Shown: positions 15,388 to 24,730, numbered from the stretch's first letter. The stretch: DNA of 64,000 nt from Candidatus Villigracilis adiacens (GCA_016703605.1 JADJBU010000022.1:186001-250000); one strand, 5' to 3'. The notes: a model not told the origin generated them from the letters alone. Numbers and translations are program-made.

Positions 15388-16114
15388 AATGCACGCCCGC
15401 CATTGCCAGCTGCTTGATCTCTTTTTTACCCTCATACACGCGCACAAGTTTGCCGTCCTGCATTTGCAGGACGCGGTCCACGAACTGGCACATGCGCAGG
15501 TCGTGGGTGACGATGATTCCGGCGCGCCCGTTTTCGTGGATCAAATTGGCAAATGTCTCCACGACCTGAAAGGCGCGTTCGGTGTCGAGCGAGGCGGTGG
15601 GCTCATCCGCGAGGACAAGCGCGGGGTTGTGGATCAATGCCCGGGCAATGGCAACGCGCTGTTGCTGTCCGCCGGACATTTGCGCGGGCAGGTTGTGTAA
15701 TCTTTCGGCAAGACCGAGGCGGGCGAGCAATTCATCCGAGCGGATGCGGGAGCCGTGATCCAGTTTGCCGTTCAGGCGCAGCATGAATTCCACGTTTTCG
15801 CGGGCGGAGAGATAGGGAATCAGGTTATTCGCCTGAAAGGTAAAACCGATCTTCTCGCGGCGCAGTTTGACGCGGTCTTTTTCCGCCATTTGAGAAAGGT
15901 CCTGTCCGTCAATGAGCACCTGTCCGCTGGTGGGCGAAAGCAGGGCGGCGAGGATGGAGAGCATCGTCGTTTTGCCCGAACCGCTGGGGCCCACGAGGGC
16001 GACGAACTCGCCAAATTTGACCTGAAACGAAACCTGGTCCACGGCGTTGATGGTCGCGCCGTCCAGCGAAAACGACTTGACCAGGTCTTTGACTTCCAAT
16101 GCAATATCAGACAT
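15386..16114 (-). CDS. ABC transporter ATP-binding protein (LolD/MacB type)
   Basis: 242 aa. Walker A GPSGSGKTTM (about residues 41-50), signature MSGGQQQRVAIARAL (about 144-158), Walker B LVLADEPTASLD (about 163-174) and His switch THDLRM. The subgroup powers FtsX/MacB-type permeases that move lipoproteins, peptides or drugs. The permease gene ends 3 bases upstream, so the two form one exporter encoded as an operon. Confidence 0.95.
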   Translation of the reverse strand: MSDIALEVKDLVKSFSLDGATINAVDQVSFQVKFGEFVALVGPSGSGKTTMLSILAALLSPTSGQVLIDGQDLSQMAEKDRVKLRREKIGFTFQANNLIPYLSARENVEFMLRLNGKLDHGSRIRSDELLARLGLAERLHNLPAQMSGGQQQRVAIARALIHNPALVLADEPTASLDTERAFQVVETFANLIHENGRAGIIVTHDLRMCQFVDRVLQMQDGKLVRVYEGKKEIKQLAMAGVH

Positions 16115-16117
16115 GTT

Positions 16118-17290
16118 CTATCCTAACCTTAGCGCCTTGAGGGGTTCGATGCGAACCGCATAGATGATGGACACCAGCCCGCCCAACGGACCGATGAATA
16201 ACAGCAACAGGATGGCAAAAATGGAACGGCTGCCATTGAATGCCAGCGGAATGGTGGGCGGCAGTCCGAGTGAGAAGAGATAATTGAGGGTTGCGCCGAT
16301 GCCCACGCCGATGGCCGTGACGATAATGATCTGGATGACCGCGGAAAGCCCGACCACGAAATTCGACGAGCCGATGGCTTTGAGCACGCCGATCTGCGGC
16401 ACTTTTTGCAAAACTTGAATTTGAAAGAAGCCGCCGATCACAAGGATGCCGATCAGCAGGGTGAACCCGCCCTGTGTTTGAACCGTCCCCTGCTGGGCGG
16501 TGTAGCCGGGAATATTGTTGATGGTGGTTTCGATGTCTGCCACTTCGATATTCGACACCTTTTCCACCAGGCGGAGTTTCATTTCCTCCGCCTGCGCCGG
16601 GTCTTGAAGCCTGACGGCGATGATATTCGGATATGGCGTATCGCTGTCCAGGTCTGACTCGGCTTGCGGACGCATCAATTCCCAGGTGGATGGCGGGACG
16701 AAGATCGTCGGCTGGAAGAAATACGCCTGCTTGTCGACAAGCCCCACAATGGTCAGCGTGAAGAATTCATCCTCCGTGCCCTGCGTGGAGCGGATCTCGA
16801 TGGTGTCGCCGATTTTCAAATTCGTGCGCTGCGCCACGCTCATATCCATGACGGCTTCGCGCGCCTCACCGCCGCGGAAGTAACGACCGTCCAACAGGGG
16901 CGGCATTCCGGGCTTTTCGGCTTCCACGCCGAGCATGGAAATCTTGAGAGGCTCGGGCAGCGATACGATTTCTGTGTTCGATGTATAGATGGGTCCGGCA
17001 TCCGCCACGCCGTCGACGCGCCTGACGGCTTTGACGGTATTCGTCTCAAGTCGGCTGGCGGTGATGCTGTAGTCGGATTTCTCGAGGAAGACGATCAACT
17101 GCGCGTCGAGGTTTGCCACGTATTGACGATTGGCGTCGGAAAGACCTTCGCCGAGCGCGGCAATGAAGAGGACAAGCACCGTGATCAAAGCGATGACGAG
17201 CGCCACCATCAGAAAACGCCCGCGATTACGGAAAACTTCCTTGATCGCAAGGTAGGCTGCAATAAAAATATTATTCATAGGGTTGCTCAT
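16118..17290 (-). CDS. ABC transporter permease, FtsX/MacB-like
   Basis: 390 aa from ATG 17290. One N-terminal membrane helix (GRFLMVALVIALITVLVLFI), a large extracytoplasmic MacB-PCD-like domain, and three C-terminal helices (about residues 280-385) in FtsX order. The start codon overlaps the stop of the upstream gene as TAATG, indicating translational coupling. With the adjacent ATPase it would form a mechanotransmission-type exporter. Substrate unknown; the upstream thiol-peroxidase-like gene may hint at oxidative or redox stress. Confidence 0.92.
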   Translation of the reverse strand: MSNPMNNIFIAAYLAIKEVFRNRGRFLMVALVIALITVLVLFIAALGEGLSDANRQYVANLDAQLIVFLEKSDYSITASRLETNTVKAVRRVDGVADAGPIYTSNTEIVSLPEPLKISMLGVEAEKPGMPPLLDGRYFRGGEAREAVMDMSVAQRTNLKIGDTIEIRSTQGTEDEFFTLTIVGLVDKQAYFFQPTIFVPPSTWELMRPQAESDLDSDTPYPNIIAVRLQDPAQAEEMKLRLVEKVSNIEVADIETTINNIPGYTAQQGTVQTQGGFTLLIGILVIGGFFQIQVLQKVPQIGVLKAIGSSNFVVGLSAVIQIIIVTAIGVGIGATLNYLFSLGLPPTIPLAFNGSRSIFAILLLLFIGPLGGLVSIIYAVRIEPLKALRLG

Positions 17291-17889
17291 TAGACCAGCG
17301 GTTTCGAGTTGAAGGGTTTCTTCCAATCCACGCCCATGATGCCGTGCAGGAGCAGGTCGACGGGCGGATGGTCGGCGATGTCTTCGTAGTAATAGGGCAG
17401 ACGGATGCGTCCGTCCGTGCCGATGACGAAGGTACCGGACATTTGATAGGCATCCTGACCGGCAGGCGGGACTTCGGGCTTGATGCCTTTTTGCCGCGCC
17501 AGCCTGCGATTGGACTTCCAGATATTTGGCGAGAGAATGGTCTGCCAGAAGTTACCTTGGAAAAGACCGTAGGCTTTGTAGGCGGCGCGGTCTGTGTCTG
17601 CCAGGCACAGGGCATCCGGGGCGCGCTGGTCGCAGAAGTCTTTGGCAGATTCGGGTGAGGCGTGGGAAACGATCGCGAGCAGCAACCCGGCTTCGGTCAG
17701 GGTCTGATGCGCGTCGATCAATTGGTCAACCATCTCCTTGCATTGCGGGCATCCAAAATGGCGGGTGAAGGCAAGGATGAGCACTTTCTTCTTCCAAAGA
17801 GAGGAAAGTTGGATGGGTTTTCCACTCCCGTCTAATAATGCCAGATCGGGAGCGGGGTCATTGAATTTGAGGTGAAAATTTTTCGACAT
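17290..17889 (-). CDS. AhpC/TSA (peroxiredoxin-like) thioredoxin-fold protein
   Basis: 199 aa, no signal peptide. The thioredoxin fold begins DPAPDLALLDGSGKPIQLSS. The active-site region is TRHFGCPQCKEMV (about residues 43-55), a CxxC motif rather than the single peroxidatic Cys of classical peroxiredoxins, so it may reduce peroxides or act as a thiol oxidoreductase of the PRX-like2 type. It is first in an operon with the ABC exporter (TAATG overlap). Confidence 0.85.
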   Translation of the reverse strand: MSKNFHLKFNDPAPDLALLDGSGKPIQLSSLWKKKVLILAFTRHFGCPQCKEMVDQLIDAHQTLTEAGLLLAIVSHASPESAKDFCDQRAPDALCLADTDRAAYKAYGLFQGNFWQTILSPNIWKSNRRLARQKGIKPEVPPAGQDAYQMSGTFVIGTDGRIRLPYYYEDIADHPPVDLLLHGIMGVDWKKPFNSKPLV

Positions 17890-18011
17890 GGGGATATCCT
17901 ACCACTTCGTAAAGGTTTTGTCAATATTTTGCAAAGGTTTAATTTCTCGTAAAATGTCTCGCCAAAGGAGCATCACAGTATCCACAAACAGGCTCACGGG
18001 ACATTTTAAAG

Positions 18012-18039
18012 AAACAGGTCACGCCGGAGCGTGACCTGT
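18012..18039 (-). terminator. Terminator of the ClpP-fold protease gene
   Basis: ACAGGTCACGC (18014-18024) and GCGTGACCTGT (18029-18039) form a perfect 11-bp stem. On the minus strand TTCTTT follows. Confidence 0.75.
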
Positions 18040-18042
18040 AAG

Positions 18043-19062
18043 TTACGAGATGTGCAGGATGGATTTCTCGACCTTGCTGCCTTTTTTGTGCATTCGCCGC
18101 CAACTGCTGTAGTCGTTGAGCGATATCCAGCGGCGTTCCTCGGTGCGATAGAACCAGTCTTTGTCCTGCTGATAATAGACCAACACATCGGTCGATTCCC
18201 AGATGTTGAGAATCTCATTGCCATGGGCGTGGGTATCGTCGAAGTCTGTTGTGGCACGCTGTCCCATTTCGCTGTAGAGTTCGTTAAGTTCGAGCAGCTG
18301 CGAGTTGATTTCGGGCGGGAGGTGATTCACACGCAAGCCGATGCGCTTCGCCTCTTCAAACAGAATGGGATAACCGTGCGAAGGGTATTTGGAATTGAGC
18401 GTCGAGGCGATCCGTTCCGCGACCGCTTCATCCTTGATGTGATAGGCGAGCAATTCCTTGCACAACATGATCGAAAGCGACTCAGCCCGATCCACCGCGC
18501 CGATGACGAGCGGATGGACGTGCTGAAATAACTGCTGATAGGGATTCTCGTTCGAGTCGGCTTTCTGCGCCTGCCATAACCTGACAACACGGTTCAACTC
18601 GTCCAGGCTGACGCTGACGCGGTCGTTATCGCGGTCGATGGGCGAAAGCGAATGCGTAAGGGAGGTATCCACCGAGGTCAGGTATGCCATGGGTCCCATG
18701 TGGATTTCATTCGCGCCAAGCGTAATCATGGTTGCGGCGGAGGCGCATTCGAGCGGAATGACGGCCACGATCTCGTCGCAATACTGGCGCAGGAGGTTCA
18801 CGATCCGCAGGGAAGCCTGCCCGTTCCCGCCGCTCGATTTGATGAAGAGGTAGATCGTTTTTTGCCTGCCGATCTTTTCGAGCAATTCGAAGAGGGCAAG
18901 CACATCGTCGTGGCAGACCGCCCCGCGCGGGTTGTTGAAATAGGTGACGAGCGTCCCGCCCAGTTTTGCCGTCAGGTCTTTAATAATCTTCTGGGTTTTA
19001 TCGAACAGAATTGGTGGTTGTTTTGCCTTGTTTGTTTTTCCAGCTTTGCCATTGGATTCCAT
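18043..19062 (-). CDS. Serine dehydrogenase proteinase-family (ClpP/SppA-fold) protein
   Basis: 339 aa. A short basic N-terminus precedes a crotonase/ClpP-like core with IKSSGGNGQASLRIVN (about residues 74-89) and VIPLECASAATMITLGANEI (about 101-120). The Ser of ECASAATM is in the nucleophile position of the SDH proteinase/SppA superfamily, and a Lys or His partner is plausible further on. No signal peptide or membrane helix is evident, although homologues often act near membranes. The C-terminal 100 residues (about 230-339) are acidic and unique. It has its own terminator. Confidence 0.85.
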   Translation of the reverse strand: MESNGKAGKTNKAKQPPILFDKTQKIIKDLTAKLGGTLVTYFNNPRGAVCHDDVLALFELLEKIGRQKTIYLFIKSSGGNGQASLRIVNLLRQYCDEIVAVIPLECASAATMITLGANEIHMGPMAYLTSVDTSLTHSLSPIDRDNDRVSVSLDELNRVVRLWQAQKADSNENPYQQLFQHVHPLVIGAVDRAESLSIMLCKELLAYHIKDEAVAERIASTLNSKYPSHGYPILFEEAKRIGLRVNHLPPEINSQLLELNELYSEMGQRATTDFDDTHAHGNEILNIWESTDVLVYYQQDKDWFYRTEERRWISLNDYSSWRRMHKKGSKVEKSILHIS

Positions 19063-19134
19063 CTATGCCAACTCCTATCCTCATGATGGAGGTATGGTAA
19101 CACCGATTACTGATAAGGAAATGAGCGGAAGGTA

Positions 19135-21897
19135 CTATTTAGCCGTCCGCCGCCAAAGCCAGCCGCCCGCCAGCCCAAGCGCCTGCCCGATCATGGTGGC
19201 GGTCATCACACCCGCCATGCCCTGATCTGCCAGCCATCCCGGCAGGTTGAAAAAACCAAACGCCAAAAGGTTGTAACCGGCAAGCCCGCCCAGCAACATG
19301 CCAAGCGCCAGGCGCAAGGCTCCCGTTCCATCGAGAAAGCGCGAGGCAATCACAAACAACGCGCCCGCCCCCAGCAGGATGAAGAGCATGGAAAGCGACC
19401 AGGCTGAAACACGCGGATATCCCTCTTCTGTGACGAAGGAATCCGGCTCCTGCGCCACCGGAGGCAGGGGCGTCGGCTCGACAGATTGGGTCAACTCCGG
19501 AACAACGACCGTCACCGCCACCTCACCCGACTGGGAAACATCCAACTGCAGCACTTCAGAAATGACGGCAGGCTCGCTCGTTACGCGGATCTCGAGCAAA
19601 CCGGGTCTGTCCAAGCCAAACGCCGCGCGCGCCACGCCGCCGGTCGTTACCGATTCGACCATCTGCAAAACGCCGCCGCCCTCACCCGTCAGCAGCATCG
19701 AGAACTGCGTCACCGTCCCATCAGGAACCGGGTTGCCGTTATGGTCCAAAATGATGCCTGTCCGCAAGGAGATCGTATCGCCGATCTTGAACAAGGGAGC
19801 CGCCGCGGGTTCGGGGGTGCCACCCGGCTCCGGAGTATTCACCCCCGAAGGCAGGTCGAGAAAGATCGGAATGATCTGAATCGGATTCGGAGACGTGACC
19901 ATGATCAGGTCGTAATCCACAGCCGAAATCGAAACCGGGGAAGCCCCAATTGGCGTCAACTCCTGAAAGAGCAGGCGCGCGGCAACATCGACGAACTCCG
20001 GCTGTTTGCTGTACAGCGCATAATATGCAGTGAAGCGCGAGATGGTCGTCGTATCGAAATAATACGGAGCGCCAAAGGAAAAAAGAATCAACTGTTTGTT
20101 CAATAACAGGTCCGGCCGTTCGCGCAAAAGGCGGCTGATCAAAGCAGACTGTCCGTTCGAGAAGCCCGTCACCGATACCACAACCCAGTCCGCCGCATCC
20201 AGGTCGTCCTCCATGAATTGATTTTGATCCGGGGCATCGAGCAGCGCGAGAACATTTTCGAAGGAATGGGATTTGAGTCGGAACTCCTCCACCTGATTGC
20301 CCCCCTGCGGACCATACAACCGCAGTGTCGCATTCTGCATCGCATCAAACGCGAGCCGGGGCTGGATCGAACACCCCGAACATTGCGCCGCGCTGACAGT
20401 GTCGGTGATAAAGACAATCCGTTCGCCGGGTTGGGGCGGCAGGGGCAGAACCGAAGCGAGGTCTTGCTGCCCCGGGCTGACCAGGGTGGCGGCGTTCCGC
20501 GCGATTTGAAATGAGATATCCGAACCGGGCTGTTCAGCCGGTGATTCGGTCTCAGGCAGGAACGGGTTGCTTCCATCGTCGATGACGACGTTATTGATCG
20601 AGAAGCCATCGTACAGGCGGAGTTTTGCGGCAAGAATACGCGCCGCCGAAGCGTCCACCCGCTGGGCGAAGGCGGGGTCCTCGCGGTATTTTTGGGCAAA
20701 GAACTCCAGGGCGCGGATCACGGATGTGAAGGAATCGGGGGCGTCGTCTGATTTGATACTGCCAAGATACAAGAGATCGTTGCCAGCCAGGAAGGCATCG
20801 CGCGCGGCGATCCGCGCCTGGAAACTTCCGCCGCCGGTTGCGTAAAAATCATGCACGGCGGGGGTTCCAAGATTATCGCTTACCAACAGTCCGCCATTCG
20901 AATACCAGGTCGAAAATTCAGGCAGGGCGAGAATCTGACCAAGCGCCTGCTGGTCGAAGCTGACCGGGCGTGTGGTGGCGCGGATGTTGCCCTGAAAGCC
21001 CTGGTAACGGATGTGCGAGACAAGCAGTCCATCCACAACTTCGTTGGACTCCGCGGCTTTTCCAGTCACTGCAAAAAATGGAGCCAATTCAACCTGCTTC
21101 AACTGCTCGAGCGACTTTCTAACCGTGGAGACTTCATCCTGGGTCAGGCGGTCGGCGCCGCCGGTGCCGGGGAAGTGTTTGGCAACCACCAGTAAATTCC
21201 CATGCGAGCCGCCGCGCAGTCCGCGGATGTATGCCTGCCCCATTTCGCCCACCCAGAACGGGTCTCCGCCAAATACGCGATTTCCCAGATCGCCGCCCGA
21301 TGCAACCGGCGTTTCCAGTGCATCCAAAGACGGTCCGAGATATAGGTTGAAGCCCAGTTCCGAAATCTCGCTGCCGCGCACCGCGCCCGCTTCTTCGGTG
21401 AGTTCGAGGTCCCAGGTTGCTCCCATTGCCATCTGACTTGGGAGCGGGGTCAGCCCGGAAAGAATCTGGTCGGTGGGGTATCCATCGCCCTCCTGGGAAA
21501 TGCCGATGAACAACGGCACATAGGAATACCGTGCCGGTTCCCCGGTTGCAGGGTCGGCGGCCGGGTTGACAGAGGCGTCCCATTCGATCTGTTGAAGGGT
21601 TTGAATCATCTTGTACGCCCCGGCGGCTGAATCATTCTCGCTGAAATTATCGTTCTCGCGCGCAAGAATCATCCCGCCCACATGATGACGCGCGATCAGG
21701 TCATAGACCTGCGATTCCGGTCCGGTGTCGGTGCCTGTGAAGGCAACCAGGAATAATTGGCCCACCCTCTCTTCCGGCGACATGGAGTCGAGCACGGCCC
21801 GCACTGCTGCGGGCGGCGTGGAGGTCTGCGCCTGAACAGGAGCCGGCGCGAGAGAAAGCAGGATGAGGATAAGGAAAAAAAGTCGAATCAGTCGCAT
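19135..21897 (-). CDS. Glycoside hydrolase family 3 protein, membrane-anchored
   Basis: 920 aa from ATG 21897. A signal peptide (RLFFLILILLSLAPAPVQA) is followed by a GH3 N-terminal TIM barrel (about residues 30-390) with VGGMILARENDN and VVAKHFPGTGGADR, the NagZ-like KHFPG signature. A GH3 C-like domain, a beta-rich domain (about 720-810), a Pro-rich linker and three C-terminal membrane helices (about 825-910) follow. It is probably an extracytoplasmic beta-N-acetylhexosaminidase or beta-glucosidase, tethered at its C-terminus. The catalytic acid His/Asp pair could not be placed with certainty. A TATAAG -10 lies 10 bases upstream of the ATG. Confidence 0.9.
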   Translation of the reverse strand: MRLIRLFFLILILLSLAPAPVQAQTSTPPAAVRAVLDSMSPEERVGQLFLVAFTGTDTGPESQVYDLIARHHVGGMILARENDNFSENDSAAGAYKMIQTLQQIEWDASVNPAADPATGEPARYSYVPLFIGISQEGDGYPTDQILSGLTPLPSQMAMGATWDLELTEEAGAVRGSEISELGFNLYLGPSLDALETPVASGGDLGNRVFGGDPFWVGEMGQAYIRGLRGGSHGNLLVVAKHFPGTGGADRLTQDEVSTVRKSLEQLKQVELAPFFAVTGKAAESNEVVDGLLVSHIRYQGFQGNIRATTRPVSFDQQALGQILALPEFSTWYSNGGLLVSDNLGTPAVHDFYATGGGSFQARIAARDAFLAGNDLLYLGSIKSDDAPDSFTSVIRALEFFAQKYREDPAFAQRVDASAARILAAKLRLYDGFSINNVVIDDGSNPFLPETESPAEQPGSDISFQIARNAATLVSPGQQDLASVLPLPPQPGERIVFITDTVSAAQCSGCSIQPRLAFDAMQNATLRLYGPQGGNQVEEFRLKSHSFENVLALLDAPDQNQFMEDDLDAADWVVVSVTGFSNGQSALISRLLRERPDLLLNKQLILFSFGAPYYFDTTTISRFTAYYALYSKQPEFVDVAARLLFQELTPIGASPVSISAVDYDLIMVTSPNPIQIIPIFLDLPSGVNTPEPGGTPEPAAAPLFKIGDTISLRTGIILDHNGNPVPDGTVTQFSMLLTGEGGGVLQMVESVTTGGVARAAFGLDRPGLLEIRVTSEPAVISEVLQLDVSQSGEVAVTVVVPELTQSVEPTPLPPVAQEPDSFVTEEGYPRVSAWSLSMLFILLGAGALFVIASRFLDGTGALRLALGMLLGGLAGYNLLAFGFFNLPGWLADQGMAGVMTATMIGQALGLAGGWLWRRTAK

Positions 21898-21907
21898 TTG
21901 TCCCACT

Positions 21908-21913
21908 CTTATA
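21908..21913 (-). promoter_or_regulatory. -10 element, GH3 gene
   Basis: TATAAG on the minus strand, 10 bases before ATG 21897, predicting a leader of about 4 nt. Confidence 0.4.
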
Positions 21914-21935
21914 ACATAACTCACCATACGCGGGG

Positions 21936-22130
21936 GCGCGCAAGCAAAGGCGGGAGCGCTCAAAGTTTGTCATTTGGACTGCAAAGGCTCCTGATTTTGC
22001 AGTCCAAAGTCGGGAGATGTCGCCATGGCGCCACAGCGCCGCTTTGGACTCCGCCCTTACAACCTTTTTGTGCGCCAGCAAAGGCGGGTGCAAGCAAAAC
22101 ATGTCAGGCGCGGAGTCGAAAATCGGGAAA
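21936..22130. repeat. MITE-like element, degenerate composite copy B
   Basis: The left end GCGCGCAAGCAAAGG and right end CAACCTTTTTGTGCGC (to 22075) match the termini of copies A and C. A second, truncated, inverted piece (GTGCAAGCAAAACATGTCAG) begins near 22088 and runs into a CCTTCGACAGGCTCA repeat. It fills the gap between the GH3 and GDPD genes. Confidence 0.6.
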
Positions 22131-22185
22131 CCTTCGACAGGCTCAAGACGTTTTTTTGCAATCTGAAGGTTTTCCGGCTCTTGCC

Positions 22186-22932
22186 TTACCTGCCAAGGGC
22201 TTTGGCAGCGGAAGCAGGGTCGTCGGTGAAGAAGCCGTCCACACCCCAGTCGCGCAGGCGGTGAATTTCCTCGGGGGAGTTTGCCGTCCAAACATGGATG
22301 CGCCGCCTGACGCGGTGGGCGCGTTGAATTTGTTCGCGGCTGGTATTGGAAATGTGCGGGTGCAGCGCCTGGTAGTCGCCGAACATGAAACCAAACGAGC
22401 GCGCCCATAAACCAAGGAGTCCGGGCGCAGCCAGTAAGCCGCGGGGCACGCCGGGTAAAATCCGCGAGGCTATCTTTAAGTTTCTGGATTTAAAAGAGGA
22501 GAAGATGATCTGCCGGGCATTGTTGTGACGGCGAATCAATTCGCATACTTTTTCGGTCAGGGTATCGGGCAGGGTGTAGTAATTGGTAAGTTCGATGTTG
22601 ATGAGTTTTTCCCGCCCGATGGATTCGAAGACCTCCTCCAGCAGGGGAATTTTCGTCCCGGCAAATTTTGGGTCCTTCCAGGAACCGGCGTCTAGTTTTC
22701 GGATCGCTTCGAGGGTGAATGAGGCGACGTCGCCTTTCCCATCGGTGGTGCGATTGACCGTCCCGTCGTGAATGACGATGACGCGCCCGTCGGCGGTGAG
22801 TTTGGCGTCGAGTTCAACGCCGTCGGCGCCGTTTTGGATGGCTTGGGTAAATGCGGGCAGGGTGTTTTCCGGCGCATGGGTGTTGTCGCCGCGGTGGGCG
22901 AGAAGGATGGGGCGTGGGAAACTGTCAGGCAT
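22186..22932 (-). CDS. ugpQ: Glycerophosphodiester phosphodiesterase
   Basis: 248 aa TIM barrel without signal peptide. The metal/substrate motif is AHRGDNTHAPENTLPAF (about residues 12-28), then GADGVELDAKLTADGRVIVIHD (about 35-56) and, near the end, VHVWT-like HVWTANSPEE and WGVDGFFTDDP. It hydrolyses glycerophosphodiesters from phospholipid turnover to glycerol-3-phosphate and an alcohol. It is 35 bases downstream of the AAA+ ATPase gene, so it may share its transcript. Confidence 0.93.
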   Translation of the reverse strand: MPDSFPRPILLAHRGDNTHAPENTLPAFTQAIQNGADGVELDAKLTADGRVIVIHDGTVNRTTDGKGDVASFTLEAIRKLDAGSWKDPKFAGTKIPLLEEVFESIGREKLINIELTNYYTLPDTLTEKVCELIRRHNNARQIIFSSFKSRNLKIASRILPGVPRGLLAAPGLLGLWARSFGFMFGDYQALHPHISNTSREQIQRAHRVRRRIHVWTANSPEEIHRLRDWGVDGFFTDDPASAAKALGR

Positions 22933-22967
22933 GGAGAATCAGGCTGGGGCGGGGCTGCGAAGCGGGG

Positions 22968-24314
22968 TTAAATGTCCACGAAATAGGCGAGGGCGGCGCG
23001 GTCGATCATTTCGCGGTTCATGGTTGGGGGTACGGCGAGGTAGGAGGCGATGTCGAGTATCTGGTCGCAGAGGTCGCGCGGGTGCGATGCGCGCAGTTTG
23101 CGGTTGCGCTTGATGTACCATTCCTGAAGGAGGTACGCCAGACCCTGGTCGTTGTATTCGATGCGTTTGTCCTGCGCGACGCGTTTGAATATCTCGCGGT
23201 ATTCCTCGAAGGATGGGTCGCCGATTTCGATCTTGTGGCGCAGGCGGCGCAGGAAGGCTTCGTCTACGAGGTCTTTCGGGGGCAGGTTGGTGGAGAAGAC
23301 GATCAATACGTCGAAGGGGACTTCGACCTTGCGCCCGGTGTGCAGGCGGAGGAAGTCGAGGCGGTTTTCGAGGGGGACGATCCAACGGTTGAGCAGGTCG
23401 CGCGGGCGGACCTGCTGGCGTCCGAAGTCGTCGATGAGAAGGATGCCGCCGTTGGCTTTGACCTGGAAGGGCGCTTCGTAAAATTTTGTGGTGTCGTCGA
23501 AGACAAGGTCGAGTCCTTCGAGGGTTAATTCGCCGCCGACGACGATGAAGGGGCGACGGATCTTCAGCCAGCGCGGGTCGCGGCGGCTTGAGCCGCGCAG
23601 TGTGCCGGTTGGGTTGGAGTTGGCGTCGTTATCTGGGGCGAGGCTGTGGCTGACCGCATCATAGACTTTGATGACCTGCCCGTCGAGATAGAGGGCATAG
23701 GGGATGTACATGCTCTGGCTGAGGACAAGGTTGCCGAATGCGCGCGCAATGCTGGTCTTGCCGTTGCCGGGAGGTCCGTACATGAAGATGGATGTGCCGG
23801 AGTTGAGGGCGGGGCCGAGCCTTTGGAAGGAGGCTTCGGAGATGACCAATTGTGAAAGGATCTGCCGCATGGTGCGGGTGGTAACGGCGACGCGTCCGCT
23901 CTTTTGGCGGCGGATGGATTCGTTGTAGACTTCGAAGGGAACGGGGGCGGGTCCGGCATATTGGCTGCGTTCCAATGCCTCGCGCGCGCGGAGGACGCCC
24001 GCGCTGGTGATTCCGTAGGTGTAGGAGCCTTCGCCCAAGCCGCCCTGTGAAGATTTTATTTCAATCAGTTTTTCCTGTTTGAGGGTGGTGAGCAATTGGT
24101 CGGTCACACCGGCAAATGGCAGGGTGATCTCTTCGGAGACCTTGCTGCCGGTGAGATACCCGCGAAAGTAAAGCACTTTGAGGATCAGGTCCTGAAGCCA
24201 GAGGGGGGAAAGTCCCGTATCTTCCAGGGTGTTGATCTGGGGCGGGGTAAAGCCGTTGGAAGGCGCGGGGGGGATTTGTCCGGTACCTGGAGTTCCTGGG
24301 GGTTTGGCTGCCAT
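22968..24314 (-). CDS. AAA+ ATPase with N-terminal winged-helix-like region
   Basis: 448 aa from ATG 24314. A Pro-rich N-terminus is followed by a winged-helix-like segment (about residues 45-125, ending YTYGITSAGVLRAREALE), a linker, Walker A YGPPGNGKTSIARAF (about 187-201), Walker B GGILLIDDFGRQQ (about 291-303), sensor-1 VIVFSTNL (about 334-341) and a C-terminal helical lid. The segment LPPKDLVDEAFLRRLRHKIEIG is typical of AAA+ remodelers. The role is unknown: no MCM, clamp-loader or protease partner is adjacent. The upstream sequence carries repeat debris and no strong Shine-Dalgarno, so the start is moderately sure. Confidence 0.85.
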   Translation of the reverse strand: MAAKPPGTPGTGQIPPAPSNGFTPPQINTLEDTGLSPLWLQDLILKVLYFRGYLTGSKVSEEITLPFAGVTDQLLTTLKQEKLIEIKSSQGGLGEGSYTYGITSAGVLRAREALERSQYAGPAPVPFEVYNESIRRQKSGRVAVTTRTMRQILSQLVISEASFQRLGPALNSGTSIFMYGPPGNGKTSIARAFGNLVLSQSMYIPYALYLDGQVIKVYDAVSHSLAPDNDANSNPTGTLRGSSRRDPRWLKIRRPFIVVGGELTLEGLDLVFDDTTKFYEAPFQVKANGGILLIDDFGRQQVRPRDLLNRWIVPLENRLDFLRLHTGRKVEVPFDVLIVFSTNLPPKDLVDEAFLRRLRHKIEIGDPSFEEYREIFKRVAQDKRIEYNDQGLAYLLQEWYIKRNRKLRASHPRDLCDQILDIASYLAVPPTMNREMIDRAALAYFVDI

Positions 24315-24350
24315 ATGTGTCACCGATTTCGTGTGGAAGATTTTTGTCTT

Positions 24351-24445
24351 GCAGCGTTCGTTGGTCGTTGGATGTCGCCAAAGTTGGGAAATGCCGCGCG
24401 GCGACACGCCGCGTTGGGCTCCGCGCATAACAACTTTTTTGGAGA
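24351..24445. repeat. Degenerate fragment related to the MITE-like family
   Basis: TCGCCAAAGTTGGGAAATG, a GCGCGGCGACACGCCGCG palindrome and CTCCGCGCATAACAAC match the order of words in copy B. No intact termini are seen. Confidence 0.4.
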
Positions 24446-24577
24446 GTGTCCAGGAGGATGGGTGCAGGATTTTTCCGCCACAGAGGACACAGAGTTCCCT
24501 GAGAAAAATCCCGGAATCTCCGCATACGCTATGGCTAAGCCCACGACATTGGACGCTCCCCTTTTTTGGCGCGTCCC

Positions 24578-24693
24578 TTTGCAGGTGTGCAAGCAAAGGT
24601 TGTCAGTTTGGACTGCAAAATCTCCCGATTTTGCTCGAAAGTCAGGAGACTCTCGACTCCGTGCCTGACATTTTTTGCCTGCACACTTTGCAG
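24578..24693. repeat. MITE-like element, copy C, with 7-bp target-site duplication
   Basis: The 102-bp element (24585-24686) begins GTGTGCAAGCAAAGGTTGTC and ends ATTTTTTGCCTGCACAC. It is flanked by perfect TTTGCAG direct repeats (24578-24584 and 24687-24693). About 18 of 22 terminal bases pair. The internal sequence closely matches copy A over its first 60 bases. Confidence 0.8.
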
Positions 24694-24724
24694 CAGACGC
24701 AAGCCGATTATACTTCTTTTCGTT

Positions 24725-24730
24725 TATAAT
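24725..24730 (+). promoter_or_regulatory. -10 element, GT2 gene
   Basis: TATAAT 9 bases before ATG 24740; predicted leader 0-3 nt. Confidence 0.5.
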
